From the NCBI RefSeq assembly GCF_020697055.1, contig NZ_JAJFBP010000005.1:62001-126000 (forward strand): a stretch of DNA of 64,000 bases. The letters are read 5' to 3'. A program made the position numbers and the translations under genes. The notes below the pieces were generated by a model, which saw only the letters and a list, made by a program, of their open reading frames with translations, was not told where the DNA came from and did no database searches. Positions 13,814 to 22,490 of this stretch are shown in pieces. Numbering within the stretch: the stretch's first letter is position 1; the number at the start of each line of letters is the position of its first letter. The DNA comes from Panacagrimonas sp. Its GTDB lineage: Bacteria; Pseudomonadota; Gammaproteobacteria; Nevskiales; Nevskiaceae.

Positions 13814-15034
13814 ATGGACTCCCTGATCGCCGCCGCCTCGCGCGCGCTCGGCGCCGGCGATGCGCTGGGCGCGCTCAAGCGCGTGGCGCTGCGCGACGAT
13901 CCGCCGGCGCTCGCCCTGCGCGGCATCGCGATGGCGCAGCTGGGCGAGCACGCCAAGGCGCGCGACCTGCTGCGCCGCGCCGCACGCGCCTTTGGTCCGC
14001 GCGAGGCGGTGGCGCGCGCCCGCTGCGTCGTCGCCGAAGCCGAGGTGGCGCTGGCCCTGCGCGACCTCTCCGCCTCGCCGCGGCCACTGCTCGCCGCTGC
14101 GGCCACGCTGGATGCGCATGCCGATGCCCGCAACGCGCTGCAGGCGCGCCTGACCGCGATCCGCCGCATGGTGCTGCTCGGTCGTCTGGCCGAAGCGGAA
14201 ACCGCGCTCGGCGCGATCGATGCGAAGCGGCTGCCGCCGCCGCTCGCCGCGCTGGCCGCGATGCTCGCCGCGGAGATCGACCTGCGCGCGCTGCGCACCG
14301 GCCAGGCCGACGCGGCGCTCGAACGCGCGAACGCCGCCGCCACGCTCGCGCGCATCCCGGCGCTGCAGCGCGAAGTGTTCGAGGCGCGCGCGGTGCTGCA
14401 TCGCGTGGCGGCGCGACGGTTGTTCGGCGAATCGGAGCAACCACTGCGGCTGGGCGATGTCGAGCTGCTGATGCGATCGGGTGTCCTGTTGATCGACGCG
14501 TGTCGTCGCGGCGTCCGCGTCGGGGCCCGATGGATCGCCCTTGCGCGGCGCCCGGTCCTGTTCGAACTGGTGCTGGCGCTGTCGCGCGCGTGGCCCGGCG
14601 ACGTCGCGCGCGAAACGCTGATCGCCTCGGTGTTTCGCACGCGCCGGCCCGACGAGACCCATCGCGCACGACTTCGCGTGGAAATGAGCCGGCTGCGCGC
14701 GCTGCTGCGGGAAATCTCGGACATCGAGGCCACCGAACGCGGCTTCAGGCTGCGTCCGCGCGGCGCACGGGAACCCGTGGTGATCGCACCGCCGATCGAC
14801 GGCGAACAGGCCTCCTTGTTGGCGCTGCTGCAGGACGGCGCCGCGTGGTCGACCTCGGCGCTGGCGCTGGCGGTGGATGCAAGCCAGCGCACCGTGCAGC
14901 GCGCGCTGGTCGGGCTCGAATCCGAAGGCCGGGTGCGCTCGATCGGACGCGCCCGGGCACGGCGTTGGCTCGCCTCGCCGCTGACCGGATTCACGACGAT
15001 CTTGTTACTCCCGGTCTCGATGGCGCCTGCGTAG
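13814..15034 (+). CDS. transcriptional regulator with TPR-like N-terminus and two winged-helix domains
   Basis: 406 residues from the ATG at 13814. Residues 1 to about 205 form Ala/Leu/Arg-rich helical pairs resembling tetratricopeptide repeats. Residues about 210-315 look like an OmpR/SARP-type winged helix (ARRPVLFELVLALSRAW.. then RARLRVEMSRLRALL and ERGFRLRP). Residues about 330-390 form a second winged helix of MarR/IclR character (SLLALLQDGAAWSTSALAL, then SQRTVQRALVGLESEGRVRS). The gene sits between the N-acetyltransferase gene and a beta-propeller gene. Very Ala/Arg-rich composition follows its GC content. Exact family name not recognised. Confidence 0.7.
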   Translation: MDSLIAAASRALGAGDALGALKRVALRDDPPALALRGIAMAQLGEHAKARDLLRRAARAFGPREAVARARCVVAEAEVALALRDLSASPRPLLAAAATLDAHADARNALQARLTAIRRMVLLGRLAEAETALGAIDAKRLPPPLAALAAMLAAEIDLRALRTGQADAALERANAAATLARIPALQREVFEARAVLHRVAARRLFGESEQPLRLGDVELLMRSGVLLIDACRRGVRVGARWIALARRPVLFELVLALSRAWPGDVARETLIASVFRTRRPDETHRARLRVEMSRLRALLREISDIEATERGFRLRPRGAREPVVIAPPIDGEQASLLALLQDGAAWSTSALALAVDASQRTVQRALVGLESEGRVRSIGRARARRWLASPLTGFTTILLLPVSMAPA

Positions 15035-15063
15035 ATTGGGTCCACGCCAAGCGGAGACCCAGC

Positions 15064-15729
15064 ATGAAACCGAACCCCAGCCAGACGACCCCCGCGGTGC
15101 GACCCGCCGAGGTCGTGCGCGAATACGGACCCTTTCCCGGCGCCGAGCGGATCCACGGCGTGACCCACGACGGCCGCAACGTCTGGGCCGCGACCGGAAC
15201 GCAGCTCGTCGCCTTCGACCCCGACAGCGGTCGGCCGCAACGCACGCTCGAATGCACCAGCGACGCCGGTACCGCGTTCGACGGCACGCACCTCTACCAG
15301 ATCGCCGAGTCGCGCATCGACAAGATCGACCCGGCCACCGGCAGGGTGCTGGCGACCATTCCGGCGCCGGGACGAGGCGCCGACTCCGGACTGACCTGGG
15401 CAGAAGGCAGCCTGTGGGTCGGCCAGTACCGCGATCGCAGGATCCTGCAGATCGATCCCGACACCGGCACGATCATTCGTGCGATCGAATCCAACCGCTT
15501 CGTCACCGGCGTCACCTGGGTCGAAGGCCAGCTCTGGCACGGCACCTGGGAAGGCGACGACAGCGACATCCGCCGGATCGATCCGCAATCGGGCGCCGTA
15601 CTCGAGCGGCTCGACATGCCGGCCGGCACTGGCGTCAGCGGCCTGGAATCCGACGGCGCCGATCTCTTCTACTGCGGCGGCGGTAGCAGCGGGAAAGTGC
15701 GGGCCGTCCGCCGGCCCACGTCCGCGTAG
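15064..15729 (+). CDS. beta-propeller (YncE / glutamine cyclotransferase-like) protein
   Basis: 221 residues, no signal peptide, built from repeated blade motifs with regular 'G..W........I..IDP.TG......I': THDGRNVWAATGTQLVAFDPDSG, GTHLYQIAESRIDKIDPATG, WAEGSLWVGQYRDRRILQIDPDTG, WVEGQLWHGTWEGDDSDIRRIDPQSG. About five blades. It resembles the propeller of bacterial glutaminyl-peptide cyclotransferase-like and Vgb/YncE proteins, but I see no proof of catalytic activity. It follows the double winged-helix regulator by 29 bp; a possible -10 (TAGATT, 15032-15037) lies between them. The TAG stop belongs to a repeat of family A. Confidence 0.75.
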   Translation: MKPNPSQTTPAVRPAEVVREYGPFPGAERIHGVTHDGRNVWAATGTQLVAFDPDSGRPQRTLECTSDAGTAFDGTHLYQIAESRIDKIDPATGRVLATIPAPGRGADSGLTWAEGSLWVGQYRDRRILQIDPDTGTIIRAIESNRFVTGVTWVEGQLWHGTWEGDDSDIRRIDPQSGAVLERLDMPAGTGVSGLESDGADLFYCGGGSSGKVRAVRRPTSA

Positions 15730-15755
15730 GCCGGGAAAGCCACGCGCATCCCGCC
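15726..15755. repeat. Dispersed repeat, family A copy 2 (half element)
   Basis: GTAGGCCGGGAAAGC followed by a segment ending GCATCCCGCC. The TAG at 15727-15729 is the stop codon of the propeller gene. Compared with copies at 6176, 58808 and 61929 it lacks a clear right arm, so it looks like a half element. Confidence 0.7.
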
Positions 15756-15794
15756 GTTCCGGTCAGCTGATGGAGCCGACCGCCGCAGCAATCG

Positions 15795-16466
15795 TCACGC
15801 GAGGCCTGCCGCGCTCGCTCCTTTCCGGAACAGGAGTTCGCCGTCCGGCGCGAAGTGAAACGCGGTGGGCAGCTCGTCCACGCCGTAGTCGGGCCGCTGC
15901 GCGCGGATGTTCGCGACCTGCGCGACGGTCTCTTCGTGCTTGCCCGCCAGCGCCAGGCTGCACCCGGCCAGCCCGAAGATGTGGGGATGGGCATCCGGAC
16001 GCGCCACGGCGCGTGACGCCCGCTCCGCCGCCTCGTCGAATCGACCGAGCCTCATCAGCGCCATCGCACGCGACGCGTACATCGCAAACAGCAACGGGTC
16101 GAAAGGGCTCAAGGCTCGCGCGAGGTCGGCCGCGCCGATCGCGCTGGCGGCATCGCCCGCCTGCGACTGCACGAAGGCGAGCGCGTAGTGGGCCTGCGCG
16201 AGGTTGGGACTGAGCTCGATCGCGGTCCACAGCTCATCGAGCGTCTCGATCTCGCCGGCCACGGAGGCCACGACGTAATCGACGTTGAGCATGCGACCGG
16301 CTTCCTGCGGACCGATCTGCCGCTCGTGCAGCGCGAACACGCTGCCCTGCGCGATGACGAATAGAGAACGCAGCCGCGCCAGGCGCGTGGTGATGTCGTA
16401 GGCCAGTGCGTCGGCCAGGCCGCCGCGGAACGCGCTTGTCTGCGCCGGAACCAGGAACGGCATCAC
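15795..16466 (-). pseudogene. Remnant of a FlgO/TPR-domain (CadC-like) regulator, internally deleted
   Basis: An open frame of 223 codons. The first part (MPFLVPAQ.., GLADALAYDITTRLARLRSLFVIAQGS, then GRMLNVDYVVASVAGE) is the FlgO-like domain of adenylate-cyclase/CadC-type regulators, which normally begins 'SIAVLPF'; the frame indeed reads SIAV just before the first ATG. It then jumps directly to the last TPRs (ELSPNLAQAHYALAFVQSQAGD.., LSPFDPLLFAMYASRAMALMRLGRFDEA). In intact relatives well over 100 residues lie between these two parts and a DNA-binding domain lies before the first. It therefore seems to be a truncated gene with an in-frame deletion; it might still be translated. Confidence 0.55.
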
Positions 16467-16498
16467 CGCGATCGAAGCCCGGCGGCCGGCGGCCGGCG

Positions 16499-16616
16499 GC
16501 GCAGGCCGTGCTCGAGACCGACCTGCGCGAGCTGATCGCCCCGCTTCAATCGCGCCGACGACGCGACGCTGATGATTCCCAGCACCTATCTGGAAGTGGT
16601 GATCTCGCGCCGCTGA
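16499..16616 (+). pseudogene. C-terminal fragment of a SAM-dependent methyltransferase-like gene, frameshifted
   Basis: One frame reads AVLETDLRELIAP and, after a shift of one base near 16544, the next frame reads FNRADDATLMIPSTYLEVV and ends ISRR-stop at 16616. Joined, they look like the tail of a class I methyltransferase ('..DLR.L.AP....DG....PSTYLEVV..R'). An extra C around 16544 explains the shift. Nothing of the upstream part is present; the fragment abuts the remnant on the other strand, so this is probably a deletion scar. The family assignment is from memory of such C-termini and is uncertain. Confidence 0.4.
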
Positions 16617-16646
16617 CGCGCGTCGCGCAGCGCTCGCCGTCGCGGC

Positions 16647-16652
16647 TATGCT
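16647..16652 (+). promoter_or_regulatory. Possible -10 element for cysteine synthase
   Basis: TATGCT in the sequence GGCTATGCTCC, 62 bp upstream of the cysteine synthase ATG. No convincing -35 was seen. Confidence 0.3.
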
Positions 16653-16714
16653 CCCGCGGCGGCGAGCGGGGATTCGCCGCTTTGCTCACGCCTTTGAACG
16701 GCAACGGGGAATCC

Positions 16715-17770
16715 ATGGCCAAGTTCGACAGCATCCTGGGGACGATCGGCAACACGCCGGTGGTGCGCATCAACCGCCTGGCGCCGCCGGGGGTGAACCT
16801 CTACGCCAAGGTCGAGGCGTTCAATCCGCTCGGTTCGATCAAGGATCGCCTGGCGCTGGGCGTCATCGAGGCGGCCGAACGTTCCGGTCAGCTGCGGCCG
16901 GGCCAGACCGTGGTCGAGGCCACCAGCGGCAACACCGGGATCGGCCTGGCGATGGTGTGTGCCGCCAAGGGCTATCCGCTGGTCGTGACGATGGCCGAAC
17001 AGTTCAGCGTCGAGCGTCGACGGTTGATGCGCTTCCTCGGCGCCAAGGTGGTGCTCACGCCCGCCGCCGGTCGCGCGGTGGCGATGGTCGACAAGGCGAT
17101 CGAGCTGGCCAAGGCGCACGGCTGGTACTTCACGCGCCAGTTCGAGAACCAGGCCAACGCCGACATGCACTCGCGTACCACCGCGCGCGAGATCCTCGCC
17201 GACTTCCAGGGCCAGCGACTGGACTGGTGGGTCACCGGCTACGGCACCGGCGGCACGCTGCGCGGCGTCTCGCGCGTGCTGGCGGCCGAACGCCCCGACA
17301 CCCGGATCGCGGTGTGCGAACCCTCCGAGGCGCCGCTGCTGTCCAGCGGGCTCGAGCAGTCGCGTCGTGCCGACGGCTCGCCGGCCGCGCCGCATGCCGC
17401 GTTCAAGCCGCACGTGATGCAGGGCTGGACGCCCGATTTCATTCCCAAGCTCACCGGCGATGCGGTGGACAGCAAGGTCATCGATCGCCTGATCCAGATC
17501 CCGAACGCCGAGGCGCTGCACTTCTCGGCGGAGCTCGCGCGCAAGGAGGGCATCTTCGTCGGCATCAGCGCCGGCGCGACCTTGGCGGGGGCGCTGCGCG
17601 TGTGCCAGGAGGCGCCGCTGGGCAGCACGGTGCTGTGCATGCTGCCGGACACCGGCGAGCGCTACCTGAGCACGCCGCTGTTCGCCGAGGTGCCGGCCGA
17701 CATGACGCAGGAGGAGCTGGCGATTTCGCTTTCGACACCCGGCGCGCAGTTCCCGGCGGCTACTGGTTGA
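16715..17770 (+). CDS. cysK: Cysteine synthase (O-acetylserine sulfhydrylase family)
   Basis: 351 residues from the ATG at 16715 (GGGGA 7 bp upstream); the open frame extends further upstream but without homology. PLP lysine lies in FNPLGSIKDRLA (about residue 45), followed by the substrate loop TSGNTG, the phosphate-binding TGYGTGGTLRG and the serine of the pyridine-ring site in GISAGAT. The family makes L-cysteine from O-acetylserine and sulfide. A tail of about 25 residues after the fold (MTQEELAISLSTPGAQFPAATG) is longer than in E. coli CysK and resembles relatives in Xanthomonadales. CysK/CysM identity is not decided by motif alone, and the TSGNTG loop fits both. Confidence 0.9.
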   Translation: MAKFDSILGTIGNTPVVRINRLAPPGVNLYAKVEAFNPLGSIKDRLALGVIEAAERSGQLRPGQTVVEATSGNTGIGLAMVCAAKGYPLVVTMAEQFSVERRRLMRFLGAKVVLTPAAGRAVAMVDKAIELAKAHGWYFTRQFENQANADMHSRTTAREILADFQGQRLDWWVTGYGTGGTLRGVSRVLAAERPDTRIAVCEPSEAPLLSSGLEQSRRADGSPAAPHAAFKPHVMQGWTPDFIPKLTGDAVDSKVIDRLIQIPNAEALHFSAELARKEGIFVGISAGATLAGALRVCQEAPLGSTVLCMLPDTGERYLSTPLFAEVPADMTQEELAISLSTPGAQFPAATG

Positions 17771-17902
17771 ACGCTCGACCGTTCGACTACAGTTCGTCGC
17801 CTTCCGCAGCGAGCCGCCGCCATTCCCTCCACCGCTACCCCGCCCGGCTCCGCTTCCACGACAACGCCAGTCCAGGTCGCGGCCCAGTGGGGCCGGGCCA
17901 GC

Positions 17903-19837
17903 ATGTCCGCGATCTTCCAGCGCATGCTGGAGAACGTCGACGACACGCTGTTCGACTTCGCCGGCCACAGCCAGTCGATGGAGGAACGGCGCAACCTGTT
18001 CGACTCGATGCGCCTGCTGCGCAGGTCGGCGCGGCCGCTGATCGACGGCTTCGAGGCGGCACTGCAGGGCGCCAAGGCCACCGGCACCGCCGCAGCCGAC
18101 TTCGAGGAGTGGACGCTGGTCAACGACGAAGCGGTCGAGGAGGACATCGTCATCAGCCGCGTCGTCGCGCGGATCGAGGATTCGGCCAAGCAGGCGTTGT
18201 GGGAATACACGATCCGGATGGAGAACCTGCCGGCCGTGGACCAGCAGGCCCAGGCGTTCGAACGCCTGCGTCCGCCGGGCATCACCAAGGCGTTTCGCGA
18301 AACCGTCAGCTCGCTGGCGATCGATCCGTCGACCAAGCTGATCCTGTTCAAGCTGTTCGAGCGCCAGCTGGTCAGCGACGGCTCGACCGTCTACGAGGGC
18401 ATCAACCTGCGGCTCGAGGCGGCCGGCGTGTCGTCCAAGACGCTGGCGCGCCGCGACCCCCATTCGCAACTGCCCCCGGGTGAGCCGGAACGTCGCGAGC
18501 CGCCGGAGTTCGTCGCCAGCTACGTCAACCACGTCGCGCCCTCGTACCAGATCCCGGCCGCGCTCAGTTCGCTGGTGTCGTCGGCTTTCGGTCCTGCCGC
18601 GGGTGGCGGCGGTGCGGGCGTCGGATACGGGGAGGATCCCGGCGTCGCGGCGCAGCCCGGCGCGATGGGCTCGCCCGCTGGCGCCGGCCCCGCGCTGTCG
18701 GGTCCCGGAGGACGCCAGCGCATGTCGCTGGTCGCGCAGCTGCTGCTCGATCAGACCCGCGGCCTGGACAGCAACCAGAGCCAGGCCGCGCATCACCTGC
18801 TGGTGCCGCTGCTGCGCATCGCGCTCGGCGATCCGGGATTCTTCTCCGATCCACAGCATCCGGCGCGCGCGCTGCTCTCGTCGCTGGTGGGCGCATCGCA
18901 GAGCGCGGACGGCCGGCTCGCCGAGGTCTCGGACCGCCTGAACTCGCTGGCCAGCGGCGTGCAGGCGCCGGACCAGGTCGCGCCGCTGTCGGGCGCCGAG
19001 CTGCGCCAGTTCCTGCTCTCGCAGCGCAGCGCGGGAGCCTCGACCTCCGCGCGAATCGAGGAAGGTCGCGCCGCCGCCTACCAGCAGATCCGCTCGGTCG
19101 GGTCGGGTCGCGACCTGCCCGTGGGCGTCGCCGGATTCCTCAACCAGATCTGGCTGCCGATGGTCTCGGCGATGCACCTGAAATTCGGTGCCGAGTCCGA
19201 GGAGATGCGTCGCGCCGCCCAGATCCTGCAGCGCCTGTTCGGCGAAGTGCGCTGGCTGCCGGAGATGAAGGATTCGGCCGTCGTGCAGGCGATCCTCGAA
19301 GAGCTCGAAAAAGGCCTGCGCGACATCGCGGTGCCGGCACCGCTGATCACCAAGGCGCGCACCGTGCTCGCCGACGGGCTCGGCCAGCAGGAGACCGCGC
19401 GCAAGCTGCTGGATCTCGAGACGCTGACCGAACGCGCGCAGGCGCCTGCGACCGCTGCTGCGACCGACACGCCGAAGCCCGGCGCGGCCAAGACCGCGCC
19501 GTTCATGGGCGACGATGCCGCGTGGCGTGCCGCGCTGCCGGTGTCGAGCTGGTTCCGGGTATTCGACCGCGCCTCCGACCAGACGCAATGGCTTTCGGCC
19601 GGCGTGTTCTATCCGCAGTCGCGCACGCTGTCGTTCAACGGATTCGACGGCGCGGCGCGACTGAGCATCGAGCGCAGCCTGTTCGTCGGCGACCTGGTCG
19701 ACGGCAAGGCCGAAGCGGTCGATCCCACCGAGCTGCAGCAGTCCTCGATCCGGCTGCTGTGCCTGGAATTCACCGCTGCACGCAAGACAGCGGAGAAGGC
19801 CGCCGCTAAAACGGCGGTGCAGACGTCGCACCCATAA
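17903..19837 (+). CDS. DUF1631 family protein
   Basis: 644 residues beginning MSAIFQRMLENVDDTLFDFAGHSQSMEERRNLFDSMRLLR, the conserved opening of DUF1631 proteins, and containing the later conserved block with FLNQIWLPMVSAMHLKFG. The central region (about 200-260) is Gly/Pro-rich and likely disordered. C-terminal part holds a PilZ-like hydrophobic strand region (WFRVFDRASDQTQWLSAGVFY). Some database entries call such proteins 'thymidine phosphorylase' without support. No signal peptide or membrane helix. Upstream the frame is open back to the cysK stop but has no ATG, GTG or TTG, so the ATG at 17903 is the only canonical start. Function unknown. Confidence 0.82.
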   Translation: MSAIFQRMLENVDDTLFDFAGHSQSMEERRNLFDSMRLLRRSARPLIDGFEAALQGAKATGTAAADFEEWTLVNDEAVEEDIVISRVVARIEDSAKQALWEYTIRMENLPAVDQQAQAFERLRPPGITKAFRETVSSLAIDPSTKLILFKLFERQLVSDGSTVYEGINLRLEAAGVSSKTLARRDPHSQLPPGEPERREPPEFVASYVNHVAPSYQIPAALSSLVSSAFGPAAGGGGAGVGYGEDPGVAAQPGAMGSPAGAGPALSGPGGRQRMSLVAQLLLDQTRGLDSNQSQAAHHLLVPLLRIALGDPGFFSDPQHPARALLSSLVGASQSADGRLAEVSDRLNSLASGVQAPDQVAPLSGAELRQFLLSQRSAGASTSARIEEGRAAAYQQIRSVGSGRDLPVGVAGFLNQIWLPMVSAMHLKFGAESEEMRRAAQILQRLFGEVRWLPEMKDSAVVQAILEELEKGLRDIAVPAPLITKARTVLADGLGQQETARKLLDLETLTERAQAPATAAATDTPKPGAAKTAPFMGDDAAWRAALPVSSWFRVFDRASDQTQWLSAGVFYPQSRTLSFNGFDGAARLSIERSLFVGDLVDGKAEAVDPTELQQSSIRLLCLEFTAARKTAEKAAAKTAVQTSHP

Positions 19838-19859
19838 CAATCAGATCAGGGGATTCGCC

Positions 19860-20600
19860 ATGACACTCAAGGTCGTCGGCGTGGGGTTCGGTCGTACCGG
19901 CACGGCGTCGCTGTACGCGGCGCTCAACCAGCTCGGCTTTCCTTGCTACCACATGTTCGAGGTGCTCAATAACAAGGCGAACAAGTCGCACCTGGGCTTC
20001 TGGCTGAAGGTCGCGCGATCCGAACCTGGCGCGCGCCACGACTGGCAGCAGGTGTTGTCGAACTACACGGCCGCGGTCGACAACCCCGCGTGCGTGGTCT
20101 GGCGCGAACTGATCGAGGCCTACCCCGACGCCAAGGTGATCCTGACGCTGCATCCCAAGGGCGCCGAGACCTGGTACGAGAGCACGATGCAGACGATCTA
20201 CTTCACCGAGAACACCTGGCAGTTCAAGGTGCTCGACAAGGTGACGCCGTTCGGCCGCAACTTCGGCGAGATGGTGCGCAAGCTGATCTGGAAACGCGGA
20301 CACAAGGGCACGATGGCGGACCGCGCCAAGGCGATCGCGTACTACCAGGAGCACATCGACACGATCCGCCGGGAGGTTGCGCCGGAACGCCTGCTGATCT
20401 TCACCGTGACCGAGGGCTGGGCGCCGCTGTGCGGCTTTCTCGGCGTGCCGATCCCGTCGACGCCGTTCCCCAACATCAACGACCGCGCCGCGTTCGAGCA
20501 GATCAAGAACGGCATCAAGCGCGGCGCGTACGTGATGCTGGGCATCGGCGCGGCGCTGGTCGCCGGCGTCGCCTACGGCCTCACCAAGGTCCTGGGCTGA
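19860..20600 (+). CDS. sulfotransferase family protein
   Basis: 246 residues. The N-terminal VVGVGFGRTGTASLYAALNQLG is the PAPS 5'-phosphosulfate-binding loop variant of the Sulfotransfer_4 family; KVILTLHPKGAETWYEST carries the 3'-phosphate-binding region where an Arg is usual and here a His-Pro-Lys appears. A single hydrophobic segment closes the protein (YVMLGIGAALVAGVAYGLTKVLG, about 222-245), suggesting C-terminal membrane attachment. In this family members such as those of Proteobacteria and algae have unknown acceptors. Ends 6 bp before the convergent hydrolase gene. Confidence 0.85.
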   Translation: MTLKVVGVGFGRTGTASLYAALNQLGFPCYHMFEVLNNKANKSHLGFWLKVARSEPGARHDWQQVLSNYTAAVDNPACVVWRELIEAYPDAKVILTLHPKGAETWYESTMQTIYFTENTWQFKVLDKVTPFGRNFGEMVRKLIWKRGHKGTMADRAKAIAYYQEHIDTIRREVAPERLLIFTVTEGWAPLCGFLGVPIPSTPFPNINDRAAFEQIKNGIKRGAYVMLGIGAALVAGVAYGLTKVLG

Positions 20601-20606
20601 GCCCGC

Positions 20607-21491
20607 TCACGCCGCGAGCGCTTTTCCGAAAAGCTCCAGCATCCGGCTCCAGGCCTTCTCGGCCTGCTCGGGGTGGTACACCCGCGAGTCGGTGGGACAC
20701 CAGCCGTGCTGCGCGCCGCGATAGACCTCGATCTCGGCCGGGATCCGTTCGTGTCCGAAGGCATCCCGCAGTACGTCCTTGGCCGCGGGTTCCTTGGCAT
20801 CGTCGTTCTCGGCGATGGCGATCAGGAACTGCGCCTTCTTCATTTTCGGGATCAGGCGATGCGGGCTGTCCGGCTGCTCCGTCACCAGCCCACCGCCGTG
20901 AAAGCTCGCGCCGGCGCCGATCCGGTCGGGCAGCGCCGCCGCGGTGCGCAGCACCAGCGGACCGCCCATGCAATAGCCCGCTGCGCCGATGCGGCGACGC
21001 GTGTCGACCGCGGGCTGCTGATCGAGAAACGCGACGAAGGCGCGCGCATCGGTCTGGGCGGTCTGTGCCGTCAGCGTGTCCTTGAGCCGGATCAGGTCCT
21101 CGCGCGCCGACGGGTCGACCTGGTCGGCGCGCGGCGGCGCCGCCGGCGTGCGTCGCGCGCGGTAGAACGGATTGACGACGAGCACCGCGTAGCCCGCGCC
21201 GGCGAGTCGTCCCGCCATCTCCTTAAACGCCGGGCGTAGGCCGAAGATGTCCGGCCAGATCAGCACGCCCGGATGACGACCGGATTCAGCGTGCACGAAC
21301 CAGGCATCGGCGACGCCGTCCGGCGTACGGATCTCGACATCGCGCCCGACCGGCGCGTCCGCGGCGCCCGCGAATGCCGGAAACGCCGCGGCCAGACCGG
21401 CGCCGACGCCCCATTGGGCGAAACGACGACGCGTCAGCCTTGGTTGCGCCACGAGCCGGTCGAACGCCTCGAAGTCGTCGTGCTCGCACAT
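20607..21491 (-). CDS. dienelactone hydrolase family protein, exported
   Basis: 294 residues. A Tat-like leader (LTRRRFAQWGVGAGLAAAFPAFAGA, about 19-45) precedes an alpha/beta-hydrolase of the dienelactone hydrolase type: nucleophile Cys in GAAGYCMGG (G-x-C-x-G-G), a DIFG loop early in the domain (PDIFGLRP), acid in AENDD and catalytic His in GAQHGWC. Cys instead of Ser is the norm for dienelactone hydrolase. The twin-arginine stretch RRR-F suggests periplasmic export, found in several bacterial DLH paralogues. Natural substrate unknown. Transcribed divergently from the acyltransferase gene. Confidence 0.88.
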   Translation of the reverse strand: MCEHDDFEAFDRLVAQPRLTRRRFAQWGVGAGLAAAFPAFAGAADAPVGRDVEIRTPDGVADAWFVHAESGRHPGVLIWPDIFGLRPAFKEMAGRLAGAGYAVLVVNPFYRARRTPAAPPRADQVDPSAREDLIRLKDTLTAQTAQTDARAFVAFLDQQPAVDTRRRIGAAGYCMGGPLVLRTAAALPDRIGAGASFHGGGLVTEQPDSPHRLIPKMKKAQFLIAIAENDDAKEPAAKDVLRDAFGHERIPAEIEVYRGAQHGWCPTDSRVYHPEQAEKAWSRMLELFGKALAA

Positions 21492-21638
21492 GGATCGTCC
21501 TCTGGTGTTTGCCGAAGCCCTCGATCCTATTCCAGGCGGCCGCGCGGGCGCGTCACGGCGGCCCTACCGGGTGACGGGGCTTTGGATTAACGTGCCGGCC
21601 CTTCGATACCGGCGACGCCCTCGCCTCCACGCGCCACG

Positions 21639-22490
21639 ATGAAACTGCCCGGCCTCGGAAGGCTTTCGGAATTCAATCCGCGCGACGCGTTGATGCGCCG
21701 CCTCGTCACGCCGGAGATCGACGCGCTGGTCGCCGGGCTGCCCAAGCGCACCGGCAGCTACGGCTACGACGCCTGGGGCTACGACGAGCGTCGGGTGAAG
21801 GTCGGCATCGCCGTCACCAAATGGCTCTACGAGCGCTACTTCCGCGTCGTCGCGCACGGACTCGAGAACGTGCCGCCGACCGGTCGCGCGCTGATCGTCG
21901 GCAATCACAGCGGCCAGCTGCCCATGGACGGCGTACTGCTGGGCTATGCGCTGCTGACCAATCCGTACGGAGCGCGCGCGGCCCGCGCGATGATCGAGCG
22001 ATTCTTTCCGACGGTGCCGTTTCTCGGAAACCTGCTCAACGGCCTGGGCGCGGTGATCGGCGATCCGCTGAACTGCGCCAAGATGCTCGACGCCGAGGAG
22101 ACCATCATCGTGTTCCCCGAAGGCGTACGCGGCTCCGGCAAGCCGTACAGCAAGCGCTACCAGCTGCAGCGCTTCGGCAACGGGTTCGTGCACCTGGCGA
22201 TGGCGCACGACACGCCGATCATCCCGGTGGGCATCGTCGGCTGCGAAGAAACCATGCCCTCGCTCGGCAGCATCGATCCGCTGGCAAAGCTCCTCGGCAT
22301 TCCGTACGTCCCGATCGTGCCGGCGCTGTTTCCGCTGCCGGCGCGCGTGGTGCTCAACTTCGGCGAGCCGATCCGTTTCGCCAACGACGCGCGGGACGAG
22401 ACCGAAGTGGCCGCGCGCGTGGAGACGGTCAAGGACGCGATCCGGGACCTGGTCGACAAGGGTCTGTCCGAACGGACGCGGGTGTTCTGA
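21639..22490 (+). CDS. lysophospholipid acyltransferase (PlsC-like) family protein
   Basis: 283 residues. Acyltransferase block I reads VGNHSGQLPMDG, a longer spacing than the textbook H-x4-D, found in a bacterial subfamily with N-H-S-G-x-L-P-x-D-G. Block III reads VFPEGVRGSGK and block IV IIPVGIVGCEE, both well kept. A conserved N-terminal extension (about 70 residues) precedes the domain. Acts at the cytoplasmic face of the inner membrane to acylate a lysolipid or related alcohol; exact acceptor unknown. Its TGA overlaps the ATG of the next gene (TGATG, 22488-22492), so the two products are translationally coupled. Confidence 0.85.
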   Translation: MKLPGLGRLSEFNPRDALMRRLVTPEIDALVAGLPKRTGSYGYDAWGYDERRVKVGIAVTKWLYERYFRVVAHGLENVPPTGRALIVGNHSGQLPMDGVLLGYALLTNPYGARAARAMIERFFPTVPFLGNLLNGLGAVIGDPLNCAKMLDAEETIIVFPEGVRGSGKPYSKRYQLQRFGNGFVHLAMAHDTPIIPVGIVGCEETMPSLGSIDPLAKLLGIPYVPIVPALFPLPARVVLNFGEPIRFANDARDETEVAARVETVKDAIRDLVDKGLSERTRVF

